From Gemmataceae bacterium (GTDB lineage: Bacteria > Planctomycetota > Planctomycetia > Gemmatales > Gemmataceae), in contig LR594585.1 in the NCBI GenBank assembly GCA_901538445.1, positions 757,226 to 821,225 of the forward strand: a DNA stretch of 64,000 bases. The letters are read 5' to 3'. Positions 16,925 through 24,812 of the stretch are shown piece by piece. The position numbers and the translations under genes are program-made. Position 1 is the stretch's first letter. Each line of letters begins with the position of its first letter. The notes beneath the pieces are model-generated. The model was not told where the DNA came from, ran no database searches, and was given only the letters and a program-made list of their open reading frames with translations.

Positions 16925-17004
16925 CTCTGTCGAGCCACGGGGCTCGCCCCCGTGGTGCTGGGGCGCGAGAAGACCACGGGGGCGAGCCCCGTGGCTCGAC
17001 AGAG
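16925..17004. repeat. 80-bp palindrome, GAGCCACGGGGCTCGCCCCCGTGG family
   Basis: CTCTGTCGAGCCACGGGGCT... pairs perfectly with ...AGCCCCGTGGCTCGACAGAG. A diverged relative with the same GAGCCACGGGGCT start is at 56126-56196. Confidence 0.9.
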
Positions 17005-17091
17005 TTGAGCGGTGCGGGTTGTGCGCGGCCGCGTTGCGCTCCGGGAGCGCGATTGTTGCGGCTTTGTGCGCGACGATGGTGCGGCGCGGGG

Positions 17092-17097
17092 TACACT
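17092..17097 (+). promoter_or_regulatory. candidate -10 box of the 36-residue gene
   Basis: GGG-TACACT, 50 bases before the ATG at 17148; same sequence as at 5294. No good -35. Confidence 0.3.
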
Positions 17098-17147
17098 GGA
17101 ACTATCAAGCACTCCGCTTGAGCACGCACCCCTGCGAGGTCCGCACC

Positions 17148-17258
17148 ATGGCGAAGGGCAACAACGCGCAGAACAAGGACAAGAAGAAGGCCAAGGCCAA
17201 CCCGAAGAAGGAAGCCAAGGACACCACGACCAAGCCGATCACGCCGAAGAAGAAGTAG
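17148..17258 (+). CDS. 36-residue lysine-rich protein
   Basis: MAKGNNAQNKDKKKAKANPK and on to residue 36: 15 of 36 residues are lysine, with no hydrophobic stretch, so it is intrinsically disordered and strongly basic. ATG at 17148 is preceded by GCGAGG nine bases upstream, and a -10-like box lies 50 bases upstream. Tiny Lys/Ala/Pro-rich proteins of this kind usually bind nucleic acid; that is an inference from composition. Support is the ribosome site, the promoter-like box and the good codon pattern. Confidence 0.6.
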   Translation: MAKGNNAQNKDKKKAKANPKKEAKDTTTKPITPKKK

Positions 17259-17283
17259 TACCGAATCCGGTTGATGGATTCCT

Positions 17284-17352
17284 GTAGCCGGCCTCTGTGA
17301 GTCCGGTGCTTCGGGGCAGCCCCCAAGCACCGGACTCACAGAGGCCGGCTAC
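17284..17352. repeat. 69-bp perfect palindrome, GTAGCCGGCCTCTGTGAG family
   Basis: GTAGCCGGCCTCTGTGAGTC and its reverse complement GACTCACAGAGGCCGGCTAC flank a GGTGCTT...AAGCACC inner pair. It lies 25 bases after the 36-residue gene. Only copy in the window. Confidence 0.92.
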
Positions 17353-17560
17353 CGTGCGGAACGGATCAACCGAACTTGGTGTAATCCCGGTCCGGTGTCG
17401 CGTCCCGTACTCTTCCAAAGCGACTCGGCGCTCCGGCACCCCGGGGGAAGAATCCGACGTGGCACCGTGCCGCGCCGGGCGGTACTGTGGGTTTAAAGGT
17501 GCCGGGGCACTTTCCTCTGGCGAGCGGCGGTTTGGTTCTGAAGAGTTGGCGGTGATTCTG
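17353..17560. other. non-coding stretch with no recognised gene
   Basis: Between the palindrome and the tandem repeat no frame gives a protein-like sequence. It contains a GTTTAAA and degenerate GGTTCTG units that lead into the 20-bp tandem repeat. Together with 17561-17897 it forms the longest gene-free interval in the window (639 bases from 17259). Confidence 0.7.
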
Positions 17561-17640
17561 GAGAGTTTCGGTTGGTTCTGGAGAGTTTCGGTTGGTTCTG
17601 GAGAGTTTCGGTTGGTTCTGGAGAGTTTCGGTTGGTTCTG
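17561..17640. repeat. four exact 20-bp tandem repeats
   Basis: Unit GAGAGTTTCGGTTGGTTCTG, four perfect head-to-tail copies, with degenerate units just before (TTTGGTTCTGAAGAGTTGGC). It lies 258 bases upstream of the triple-YbjQ gene. The 20-base unit is two helical turns, so a protein binding each unit would sit on one face of the DNA. Confidence 0.95.
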
Positions 17641-17897
17641 GAGACCCCACCCCCCACTTCCCCCAGAACCATTTCACACCCCGCACACGCGCAACCAAAG
17701 CGCCGAGAGCGCTGCTGCGGTACCGACCCACGCAGTTCGGTACAACGCGCTCCCGCACCGGCCGCCGCGCTCCCGCGGCGGCCGCTTCATTTCCCGGCCC
17801 CACCCGCGCCGCCCCTCGCGCCCCGCGTTCTTCACGTGCCATCCGCCCCACGGCGTGTTACCGTGTGCGGAACGTTCCACATTCGAGGAGCACCACC

Positions 17898-19013
17898 GTG
17901 ATCGTCAGCGGCCTGTCGGGCAACGAGATCTTCTGCCTCGCGGAAAAGGGCTGGGCGCCCGGCAGCATCGTCGTCGGCAACAGCGTCCAGTCACTCGGCG
18001 TGCTCGGGAGCGTGTCGAGCGGGCTGAAGACGCTCGCCGGGGGCGAGATCGCGAACCTCACGCAGCTCATCAACGAGGGCCGGCACGCGGCGATCAACCG
18101 GCTGGAGAAGGAGGCCGAGGGGCACGGCGCGCACGGGGTCACCGGGGTCACGTCGGAACTCAAGACGCTCGGCGGGATGCGGGAGTTCATCGCCATCGGG
18201 TCGGCGGTCAAGGGGGCGGATTACCGCGGCCCGTTCTTCACCACCGCGTGCTCGGGCCAGGACCTGTACTGCCAGCTCGACGCGGGGTACGACCCGCGGC
18301 ACTTCGTGATCGGGAACGTCGCGTACGCGCTGGGCGTGAGCCGGGGCGTGTTCGGGTTCCTCCGCGGGTTCGCCGGCGGCGAGGTGAAGGAATTCTCCCA
18401 GATGTACAACCACACCCGGCACCTCGCGCTGGAGCGGATCGAGAACGAGGCCCGGGAGCGGGGCGCGAACGCCGTGGTGGACATCCAGACCGCGATCCTG
18501 CCCATCGGCACCGGGGCGCGGGAGATGCTCATGGTGGGCACCGCGTCGCACCACCCGGCGTTCGGGAACCCGGCCCGGCCGGTCACGTCGGAGCTGACCG
18601 GCGAGGAGCTGTGGAACCTCACGAAGATGGGGTACGGCCCGGTGCGGCTGCTGCTGGGCACGTCCGTGTACTCGCTCGGGTTCACCGGTGGGGTCGGCGC
18701 GTTCTTCAAGGGGCTGGGCCGCGGCGAGGTGAGCTCGGTCACGCAGTTGATCTACAACGCCCGCGAGAACGCCCTGGCCCACATTGAGGCCGAGGCGGCC
18801 GAGATCGGGGCCGACGCGGTCATCGGCACCAAGGTGTTCATCTACGAGATGGGCGGCGGGTTCGTGGAGGTGCTGGCGATCGGCACCGCGGTCAAGAAGA
18901 TGCAGGGGCTCGCGACGCAGTCGGCGGCGCTGATCCCGCAGGCCATCGTCCGCGACCGCACCATGTTCCTCGACGAGACGCACAACACCGGGAAGCTGGA
19001 GCGGCAGTCTTGA
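17898..19013 (+). CDS. protein with three tandem YbjQ (DUF74) domains
   Basis: A 371-residue cytoplasmic protein made of three YbjQ/UPF0145-like heavy-metal-binding-like repeats. Each begins with G(N/T)SVxSLG or its variant and runs to an acidic helix and a GAxAV strand: GNSVQSLGVLGSVSS (about 28), GNVAYALGVSRGVFG (about 145), GTSVYSLGFTGGVGA (about 258). Each helix is followed by LEKEAEGHGA, IENEARERGA or IEAEAAEIGA. Single-domain YbjQ proteins form homopentamers of about 100 residues; a three-fold fusion is unusual. GTG at 17898 with GAGGAG ten bases upstream was chosen because homology starts there; upstream in-frame codons fall in repeat DNA. Confidence 0.85.
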   Translation: MIVSGLSGNEIFCLAEKGWAPGSIVVGNSVQSLGVLGSVSSGLKTLAGGEIANLTQLINEGRHAAINRLEKEAEGHGAHGVTGVTSELKTLGGMREFIAIGSAVKGADYRGPFFTTACSGQDLYCQLDAGYDPRHFVIGNVAYALGVSRGVFGFLRGFAGGEVKEFSQMYNHTRHLALERIENEARERGANAVVDIQTAILPIGTGAREMLMVGTASHHPAFGNPARPVTSELTGEELWNLTKMGYGPVRLLLGTSVYSLGFTGGVGAFFKGLGRGEVSSVTQLIYNARENALAHIEAEAAEIGADAVIGTKVFIYEMGGGFVEVLAIGTAVKKMQGLATQSAALIPQAIVRDRTMFLDETHNTGKLERQS

Positions 19014-19205
19014 GAGTGGGCAGTGGGCAGTGGGCAGTCAGCAGAAGGCAGGAACGGGACAACAGGAGTCGGGCACGGGCACGGGCTGGGGCTGGGGCAC
19101 GGACAAAATCCAACGAGCAGGGGAGGACCAGTCCGGTCCCCTCTTCCTCCGTGCCCCAGCCCGTGCCCGACTCTGCCCACTGTCCACTCTCCACCGCCCA
19201 CTCCG
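19014..19205. repeat. heptamer-unit inverted repeat with GGGCAC core
   Basis: Left arm AGTGGGC-AGTGGGC-AGTGGGC-AGTCAGC-AGAAGGC; right arm CTGCCCA-CTGTCCA-CTCTCCA-CCGCCCA. The core is GTCGGGCACGGGCACGGGCT pairing with AGCCCGTGCCCGAC. It shares its core with 8345-8587 and 35275-35455. It lies between convergent genes. Confidence 0.85.
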
Positions 19206-19209
19206 CTCG

Positions 19210-20421
19210 TCAGTGCCCGCGGCGGATGTCGGACGGCGGGTAGCGGACGTCGATGCGGTACACCTTCTTCGTGCGGCAGGTGATCTCCCACGTCTCCGGG
19301 TTGATCCGCTCGGGCACCTCGATGCGGTGCAGGTCCACGGTCGCGAGGAACCCGCGCTCGGAGAGCACGTCGATCATCATGCGCAGGGCGACCGGGTCGT
19401 CGAGCAGGCCGTCCTCGCTGTTGATCTGCGCGTGCCCGGACATCGCGTGCGCCCGCACGATGGGCACCATCTTCACGTCGATGAACCGCAGCACCTTGCA
19501 GAACAGGTCCTTGCTCTCCTCCTCGTACTGCTCCAGCCGGCCGATGAGCTCCTGCCGCGCGTGCGTCGCGAGCTGCTGCGCGATCGGGATCGTCTGGATG
19601 AGGTCGTACACCTCGGGGCTGAGTTCGAGCGAGCTCTGGTACGCGAACTCGCGGATGATGTTCCGCTGCACCTCGGCGAGGTCGCCCTCGGCGTCCACGA
19701 AGTGGAAGTGGAAGATCTGGCGGAGCGACTGGAGCGCGTCGAACGTGGTGTCCTTGAACGTCTTGTACCGCTTGCGGCACAGGCCCACGTCGAGGTCGGT
19801 GGCCCGCTCCTCGAGCAGGTCGGTCCCCCCGGCCTCGCGGACCAGCCGGTTCCGCTCGCGGATCTCGCGGCCCCGCTTGAGCTGCCGCTGCACGCTCACG
19901 TCCTCGGACACGAACAGGAGCACGATGCGGAACATCGGCTTGCGGAACTCGCGGGCCAGCGGGGTGCCGCGGAACTCCGCGTGGAGCTGGAGCGTCGCGT
20001 GGTAGAACAGCTTCAGGCACTCGACCTGCGGCTTGGTCCGCGGGAACCCGTCCACGATGACGCCGTCGTGGTACTTCGGGTCGAGCAGTTCCTCGAGCAA
20101 CAGCCCGAGCACCTCGCGGTCGCCCACCATCTGCCCGGCGTTCTTCAGCGCGACCGCCTGCGGGGTGGTGAGCAGCGAGCTGATGACGACCGGCGGGGCG
20201 GTGATGTCGCGGGCCTCGGCGACGAACGGGGTGTTCGTGCCCTTGCCCGCGCCCGGCGCGCCGCCGAGCCAGATGAACTCCCGGGGGAACCGCAGCCGCT
20301 CGCGGCCGTGCCGCTCCAGCAGGTCGGACCACACCGCGTTGAAGATGAGCTGGGCGTCCTTGATTTCCAGGTCGGTCGCCGTGGGCGTGATGATGGCGGA
20401 CTTGGGTGCGGCGTCGTTCAC
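19210..20421 (-). CDS. enlarged adenylate-kinase-like nucleotide kinase
   Basis: A 403-residue P-loop kinase of the adenylate/nucleoside-monophosphate kinase superfamily. Walker A GGAPGAGKGT is at residues 53-62, and the NMP-kinase signature DGFPRT at 124-129. Then come RDITAPPVVISSLL and a long lid/insert region (RERNRLVREAGGTDLLEERA). An ordinary adenylate kinase is 180-220 residues. Here about 50 residues precede the P-loop and about 180 follow the core, including a C-terminal alpha/beta segment with RAHAMSGHAQINSEDGLLDD. GTG start at 20421 with GGAG upstream. It is unlikely to be the housekeeping Adk. Nucleotide specificity is unknown. Confidence 0.8.
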   Translation of the reverse strand: MNDAAPKSAIITPTATDLEIKDAQLIFNAVWSDLLERHGRERLRFPREFIWLGGAPGAGKGTNTPFVAEARDITAPPVVISSLLTTPQAVALKNAGQMVGDREVLGLLLEELLDPKYHDGVIVDGFPRTKPQVECLKLFYHATLQLHAEFRGTPLAREFRKPMFRIVLLFVSEDVSVQRQLKRGREIRERNRLVREAGGTDLLEERATDLDVGLCRKRYKTFKDTTFDALQSLRQIFHFHFVDAEGDLAEVQRNIIREFAYQSSLELSPEVYDLIQTIPIAQQLATHARQELIGRLEQYEEESKDLFCKVLRFIDVKMVPIVRAHAMSGHAQINSEDGLLDDPVALRMMIDVLSERGFLATVDLHRIEVPERINPETWEITCRTKKVYRIDVRYPPSDIRRGH

Positions 20422-20471
20422 GGCAACTCCGGTCTGGCTGGGGCGCGGGGCCGCGACGCGCCCCGCATCCG

Positions 20472-20477
20472 TACTCT
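20472..20477 (+). promoter_or_regulatory. candidate -10 box of thrC
   Basis: G-TACTCT ends only seven bases before the thrC ATG (20485). If used, transcription would begin at or next to the start codon, giving a leaderless message; no ribosome site is visible, which agrees. Confidence 0.3.
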
Positions 20478-20484
20478 AAGCCAC

Positions 20485-21765
20485 ATGGCGCACTTTGTCT
20501 CGCACCTCGAAGCCGCGATCGACGGGACCGTGCTCCCGTTCGGCACCGTTGCGAACCTCCACAACGGCCGGCCCATCTGGGTCCGCTACGACCTGGACCG
20601 GGTCCGCGGAGCGGTCACCCCGGCCGACATCGCGGCGCGCCCGCCGACGCTGTGGCGGTACCGCGAACTGCTCCCGCTGCCGGCCGAGGCCGAGCCGGTC
20701 ACGCTCGGCGAGGGGATGACGCCGCTCCTTCACTGCCCGCGGCTCGGCAAGCAACTCGGGCTCTCGAACCTGTACGTGAAGGACGAGTCGCAACTGCCGA
20801 CCGGCAGCTTCAAGAGCCGCGGGATGACGGCCGCCGTGAGCATGGCGAAGTGGCTCGGCGTGAAGCGCGTCGCGCTGCCGACGGCGGGGAATGCCGGCGG
20901 CGCGGCCGCCGCCTACGCCGCACGCGCCGGTATCGAGTGCTTCGTGTTCATGCCGCACGACACACCGGTCGTCAACCAGTTCGAGCCGCACCTGTACGGC
21001 GCGAAGGCGTTCCGCGTGAACGGCCTCATCAACGACTGCGGCAAGATCGTCAAGGACGGCACCGACCGCATGGGGTGGTTCGACCTCTCGACACTCAAGG
21101 AGCCGTACCGCCTCGAGGGCAAGAAGACGATGGGCCTGGAACTGGCCGAGCAGATGGGCTGGACCCTCCCGGACACGATCTTCTACCCGACCGGCGGCGG
21201 CACCGGGCTCATCGGCATGTGGAAGGCCTTTGCGGAGCTGCGCGAACTGGGGTGGTTGTCTTCGGCGAACCCTGAGCGCCAGCGAGGGGGTAACGCTCAC
21301 CCCCTCGCTGGCGCTCAGGGTTCGCCAGGAATGCCCCGGCTCATCTCCTGCCAGGCCGAGGGGTGCGCGCCGATCGCACGGGCGTTCGAGAGGGGCGAGC
21401 GTTTCGCGGAGCTGTTCCCGAACGCGCACACGGTCGCGAGCGGGCTGCGGGTGCCGGTCGCGGTCGGCGACTTCATGATCCTCGACGCGATCCGCGCCAG
21501 CGGCGGCACCGCCGAAGTCGGAGCCGAGGCGAGGATCGGTGAGTGGATGCGGCGGGCGAGCTCGGCGGAGGGAATCAGCGTCTGCCCCGAGACGGCGGTG
21601 TGCTTCGACGTGCTCGAACGCATGGTCGCGGCCGGCCGCGTGAAACCGGACGAGCGGGTCGTCGTCTTCAACACCGGGGCCGCACCGAAGTACCTCGAAG
21701 CGCTCCCCGCCGACCTGCCCCGCATCGACAAGGACGGAATCGACTGGAGCCTGATCGCGGGGTGA
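20485..21765 (+). CDS. thrC: threonine synthase-like PLP enzyme with in-frame palindrome insert
   Basis: A 426-residue fold-type II PLP enzyme. GSFKSRGM places the cofactor lysine at residue 110. LPTAGNAGGAAAAYAARAG and the phosphate-binding loop YPTGGGTGLIGMW are typical of threonine synthase, which converts O-phosphohomoserine to threonine. Codons at 21264-21326 do not belong to the family: they encode ANPERQRGGNAHPLAGAQGS exactly where a 63-bp palindrome of the intergenic family sits. The frame continues correctly afterwards with PRLISCQAEGCAPIARAFE. The ATG is close to a -10-like box and may be leaderless. Related enzymes (threonine dehydratase, diaminopropionate lyase) cannot be excluded. 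Confidence 0.85.
   Translation: MAHFVSHLEAAIDGTVLPFGTVANLHNGRPIWVRYDLDRVRGAVTPADIAARPPTLWRYRELLPLPAEAEPVTLGEGMTPLLHCPRLGKQLGLSNLYVKDESQLPTGSFKSRGMTAAVSMAKWLGVKRVALPTAGNAGGAAAAYAARAGIECFVFMPHDTPVVNQFEPHLYGAKAFRVNGLINDCGKIVKDGTDRMGWFDLSTLKEPYRLEGKKTMGLELAEQMGWTLPDTIFYPTGGGTGLIGMWKAFAELRELGWLSSANPERQRGGNAHPLAGAQGSPGMPRLISCQAEGCAPIARAFERGERFAELFPNAHTVASGLRVPVAVGDFMILDAIRASGGTAEVGAEARIGEWMRRASSAEGISVCPETAVCFDVLERMVAAGRVKPDERVVVFNTGAAPKYLEALPADLPRIDKDGIDWSLIAG
21264..21326. repeat. 63-bp palindrome of the AACCCTGAGCGC family inside thrC
   Basis: GGCGAACCCTGAGCGCCAGC and its reverse complement GCTGGCGCTCAGGGTTCGCC flank GAGGGGGTAACGCTCACCCCCTC. The length is 63 bases, exactly 21 codons, with no stop in the frame used by thrC. 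The intergenic copies are at 9216-9280 and 58010-58074. Confidence 0.95.
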
Positions 21766-21814
21766 TCCCGCCCGGAGGCCGACCGTGTGAGGTCGGCGGC
21801 CCGCGAGTCGTGAG

Positions 21815-22162
21815 TCAGCCCACGTCCTGGATCGGCTCGCCGCCGGTCGGTTTTGCGAGCGCCGGGCGGAGCAGGAACGGGCCGGTGTTGTGCTCGTCGA
21901 TGGCCCACGTCCCCTGGATGCTCCCCTCGCCGTCGGGCAGGCCGACGTACAGCACCCGGTGCTTCCCGACGTACTGCTTCACCATCCGCACCCGCCCGGT
22001 CGCCTCGTCGTAGGTGCCCGCGACCGTGAACGGGCCGACCACGTCGCGGCCCGATCCGGTCACCTCTCCCGCGGCGAACGTCAGGGTGAACGGGGTCATC
22101 GCCTGCCGGCCCCACGCCATCCCCTGAACCCAGAAGCCGTCCCACCGACCCGACGGGTACAT
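21815..22162 (-). CDS. hypothetical beta-rich protein
   Basis: A 115-residue cytoplasmic protein starting at ATG 22162 (MYPSGRWDGFWVQGMAWGRQ). It reads as alternating strands with a glycine/aromatic pattern (PFTLTFAAGEVTGSGRDVVG; PFTVAGTYDEATGRVRMVKQ; HRVLYVGLPDGEGSIQGTW), consistent with a small beta-barrel of lipocalin or avidin-like size. I do not recognise a named family. It is convergent with thrC and divergent from the transporter gene. Confidence 0.75.
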   Translation of the reverse strand: MYPSGRWDGFWVQGMAWGRQAMTPFTLTFAAGEVTGSGRDVVGPFTVAGTYDEATGRVRMVKQYVGKHRVLYVGLPDGEGSIQGTWAIDEHNTGPFLLRPALAKPTGGEPIQDVG

Positions 22163-22259
22163 GCGAAGCCCCCTCGCGTAACCGGGCCCGCCCGTCGCGA
22201 CGGCGGGCGTGACAAGCTCCAACCTATCCGCAGCGGCGGCGCGCCGCTATCGTTCCCAC

Positions 22260-23141
22260 ATGGTCCACTCCGACGCGCGGCCGTACCTCTGGATGCTCTG
22301 CGGCAGCTTCTCGTTCACCCTCATGGGCGTCTTCGCCCACGTCCTCCTGCAGAGCAACCGGGCGTGCGACTGGCAGACGGTCGCGGTGTTCCGGGCCGGG
22401 ATCGTCGCGGTGCTGGCCGCGGCGATCGTGCTCGCCACCGGGCGGAAGTTCGCGTTCTGGCCGTGGCGGCTCTGGCTCCGGAGCGTGTCCGGCAGTTGCT
22501 CGATGCTCTGCACGTTCTACGCGCTCGACAAGCTCCCGGTCGCCGACGTGTTCACCCTCACGAACACGTTCCCGATCTGGGTCGCGCTGCTGTCGTGGCC
22601 GCTGTACGGCCGGTCGCCGGGGGTGAAGGTGCTGGCCGCGGTGCTCGTCGGCGTGGCCGGGGTCGCGCTCGTCGAGCAGCCGCACTTCGAGACCGGGAAC
22701 CTCGGGGTCGCCGCGGCGCTGGCGGCGGCCGGGTTCACCGCGGTGGCCATGCTCGGGCTCCACTCGCTGAGCAACCTCGACCCGCTCGCGGTGGTCACCC
22801 ACTTCTCGGCCGTCGCCACCGTGTTCTGCCTCGTCGCGGCGGTCGCCACCCCCCTGGAGCACGACCCGGTGCGGGCCGCCGAGCCGCGGGTCGCGCTCGA
22901 ACTGTTCGGCATGGGCCTGTCGGCGCTCGTCGGCCAACTGTTCCTGACGCTCGCGTTCTCGCACGGCGCGCCGACCAAGGTGTCGGTCGTCGGGCTCACG
23001 CAGATCGTGTTCGCGCTGGCGTTCGGCGTCGCGCTGTTCCAGCACCAGGTGAACTGGGTGACGTTCGTGGGAACGGCGCTGGTCATCGCTCCGACCGCGT
23101 GGCTGCTCTCCCGCGAGCGCCCGGGGAAGGGGGGCTCGTGA
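22260..23141 (+). CDS. DMT superfamily (EamA) transporter
   Basis: A 293-residue inner-membrane protein with about ten transmembrane helices in two EamA repeats. The first repeat contains PYLWMLCGSFSFTLMGVFAH and CTFYALDKLPVADVFTLTNT. The second contains VGVAGVALVEQPHF and later QLFLTLAFSHGAPTKVSVVG. Such proteins usually export metabolites or amino acids. The substrate cannot be predicted. The ATG is preceded by TATCGT seven bases upstream with no ribosome site. The stop overlaps the next gene's GTG by four bases (GTGA), so the two are one operon. Confidence 0.88.
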   Translation: MVHSDARPYLWMLCGSFSFTLMGVFAHVLLQSNRACDWQTVAVFRAGIVAVLAAAIVLATGRKFAFWPWRLWLRSVSGSCSMLCTFYALDKLPVADVFTLTNTFPIWVALLSWPLYGRSPGVKVLAAVLVGVAGVALVEQPHFETGNLGVAAALAAAGFTAVAMLGLHSLSNLDPLAVVTHFSAVATVFCLVAAVATPLEHDPVRAAEPRVALELFGMGLSALVGQLFLTLAFSHGAPTKVSVVGLTQIVFALAFGVALFQHQVNWVTFVGTALVIAPTAWLLSRERPGKGGS

Positions 23142-24010
23142 CGCCCGCTGAGCCGCTGCTGACGCCGGACGTCCTCCGCAAACTGGAGGTGCTCGAACTC
23201 GTGTCCCGCAAGGTGCGGGCCGGGCGGCAGCGCGGCGACCGGCTCTCGAAGCGCAAGGGCCGCGGGGCCGAGTTCGCCGACTTCCGCCCGTACTCCGCCG
23301 GGGACGACCTGCGGTTCCTCGACTGGGGGCTGTTCGCCCGGTTCGAGCGGCTCTTCCTGCGGCTGTTCCTCGAAGACGAAGACCTGCACGTTCACCTGCT
23401 CCTCGACGTGAGCCAGTCGATGGCGTTCGGCGAGCCGCAGAAGCTGCTGTTCGCGAAGCGAGTCGCGGCGGCGCTCGGGTTCGTCGGGCTGGTGAACCTC
23501 GACCGCGTCACCGTCACCGCGTTCGCCGACAAGGTGCTGAGCAAGAGCCCGGCGTTCCGCGGCCGCCCGGCACTCCCGCGGTTGCTGGCGGCCCTCGAAG
23601 CGCTGGAGCCCGCGGGGGCCGGCGACTTCAACCGCGCGATGCGGCAGGTCGCGCCGACGCTGAGCGGCCGCGGGGTGGTCGTGGTCCTGAGCGACTTCCT
23701 CGACCGCAGCGGGTTCGCCGACGGCCTGCGGTTCCTCGCGTCCCGCGGGCTCGACACGGCCGCGGTCCAGGTGCTCGCGCCCGAAGAAGTGGAACCGGCC
23801 GTCGTGGGCGACCTGCGGTTGACCGACGCGGAGGACGGCACCGCGGCCGAGGTGACGGTGACGGCCGACCTGCTCGACCGCTACCGCCGCGCCGTAGCCG
23901 CGCACCGCACACGGCTCAAGGGCGACTGCAACCGCCTGGGCGTCTCGCTCGCCCAGGCGACCAGCGACGTGCCGTTCGACCGCGTCGCACTGGGGCTGCT
24001 CCGCAACTGA
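23138..24010 (+). CDS. DUF58 (vWA-like) protein
   Basis: A 290-residue cytoplasmic protein. The N-terminal DUF58 hallmark is GRGAEFADFRPYSAGDDLRF followed by LDWGLFARFERLFLR; it then continues as a von Willebrand A-like fold with a MIDAS-type DVSQSMAFG and VVVVLSDFLDRSGF. These proteins normally work with a MoxR AAA+ ATPase as a metal-dependent chaperone system. No moxR is next to it; the partner upstream is the EamA transporter, coupled through a GTGA overlap. This orphan setting is unusual. Confidence 0.9.
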   Translation: MTPAEPLLTPDVLRKLEVLELVSRKVRAGRQRGDRLSKRKGRGAEFADFRPYSAGDDLRFLDWGLFARFERLFLRLFLEDEDLHVHLLLDVSQSMAFGEPQKLLFAKRVAAALGFVGLVNLDRVTVTAFADKVLSKSPAFRGRPALPRLLAALEALEPAGAGDFNRAMRQVAPTLSGRGVVVVLSDFLDRSGFADGLRFLASRGLDTAAVQVLAPEEVEPAVVGDLRLTDAEDGTAAEVTVTADLLDRYRRAVAAHRTRLKGDCNRLGVSLAQATSDVPFDRVALGLLRN

Positions 24011-24108
24011 GAGTGTTGGGAGTATTCGAAGTGTTGAAGAGTGTCGGGCTGACCCGACCAGCTCCGAGCACCCGAACAAACACTCCCAACACCCAACACT
24101 CTTCAACG
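24011..24108. repeat. inverted repeat with heptamer-like steps, GAGTGTTGGGAGT family
   Basis: GAGTGTTGGGAGTATTCGAA... pairs with ...AACACTCCCAACACCCAACACTC, around CGGGCTGACCCG. It sits between the convergent DUF58 and 202-residue membrane genes and may serve as a transcript end. Only copy in the window. Confidence 0.75.
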
Positions 24109-24109
24109 C

Positions 24110-24718
24110 TCACGCACGCGACCCGAAGTACGCGGCGGTGGCGGCGATCAGAGCGCCCTCCCAGACCTGCATCGCCTGCACGCTCGGCTGGTCCGAGAGC
24201 TTCGGCAGGATCGCGAACTGGAAGATGGTCTCCGCGAACAGGAGCAGGAACGCGATCACCCCGACCCACGCCCGGATGCTGTAGAAGAACTCGTTCCGGC
24301 GGCCGAGGACAGACCGGAGCAGGAGCGCCGCGCCGAACCCGCCCGCGAGGCACCCGAGCAGCACCGGCCACTCGGGGACCTCCGCCGCGTTCGGGGTGAG
24401 CTGGGCCGCGAGCCGCTGCGGGTCCTTGAACCCGACGTAGGCGACGACCGCGATGCTCCCGCCGACGAACAGGAGGCGGAGCACCCACGGGAGCGTCGCC
24501 GAGTTGCGGACCGTGTCGACCGGGTGCGACGCGAACGACAGGAACACCAGCGTCAGCAGGAAGAAGTGCGCGATCGGGGCGGTCCGCTGGGCCTCCCACG
24601 GCACGAGCAGCAGGATCCAGAAGAACGAGCAGATCATCAGCGACAGGATGCCGCGGACGCTGCCGGTCGGGAGCCCGAAGGGCTGGAACTCTTCGGAGCG
24701 GGTGTCGCCGTTGGCCAT
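24110..24718 (-). CDS. multi-pass membrane protein, unknown function
   Basis: A 202-residue inner-membrane protein with about six transmembrane helices (GILSLMICSFFWILLLVPWE; HFFLLTLVFLSFAS; VLRLLFVGGSIAVVAYVGF; VLLGCLAGGFGAALLLRSVL; AWVGVIAFLLLFAETIFQFA; AMQVWEGALIAATAAYFG). It starts with a soluble N-terminus (MANGDTRSEEFQPFGLPTGS). ATG at 24718 has GGACACC upstream, a weak ribosome site. No family was recognised. Confidence 0.8.
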   Translation of the reverse strand: MANGDTRSEEFQPFGLPTGSVRGILSLMICSFFWILLLVPWEAQRTAPIAHFFLLTLVFLSFASHPVDTVRNSATLPWVLRLLFVGGSIAVVAYVGFKDPQRLAAQLTPNAAEVPEWPVLLGCLAGGFGAALLLRSVLGRRNEFFYSIRAWVGVIAFLLLFAETIFQFAILPKLSDQPSVQAMQVWEGALIAATAAYFGSRA

Positions 24719-24812
24719 CGCGGTGTCCTCGGTGGAGCGGGACTGTCTCTATAACCCAGTTCGGCGGCCGCGGCCAAACCTTTCCCCGCGAGCCGCGGCG
24801 CAGTCCCGGCCC

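Noticed and set aside
17561..17640. CRISPR or iteron origin from the 20-bp repeats.
   Set aside because: No spacers, no cas or rep gene and no AT-rich region; kept only as a tandem repeat.
17297..18787. A 496-codon plus-strand frame overlapping the YbjQ gene.
   Set aside because: It is Arg/His-rich, runs through the palindrome and tandem repeat, and is out of frame with the three clear YbjQ domains.
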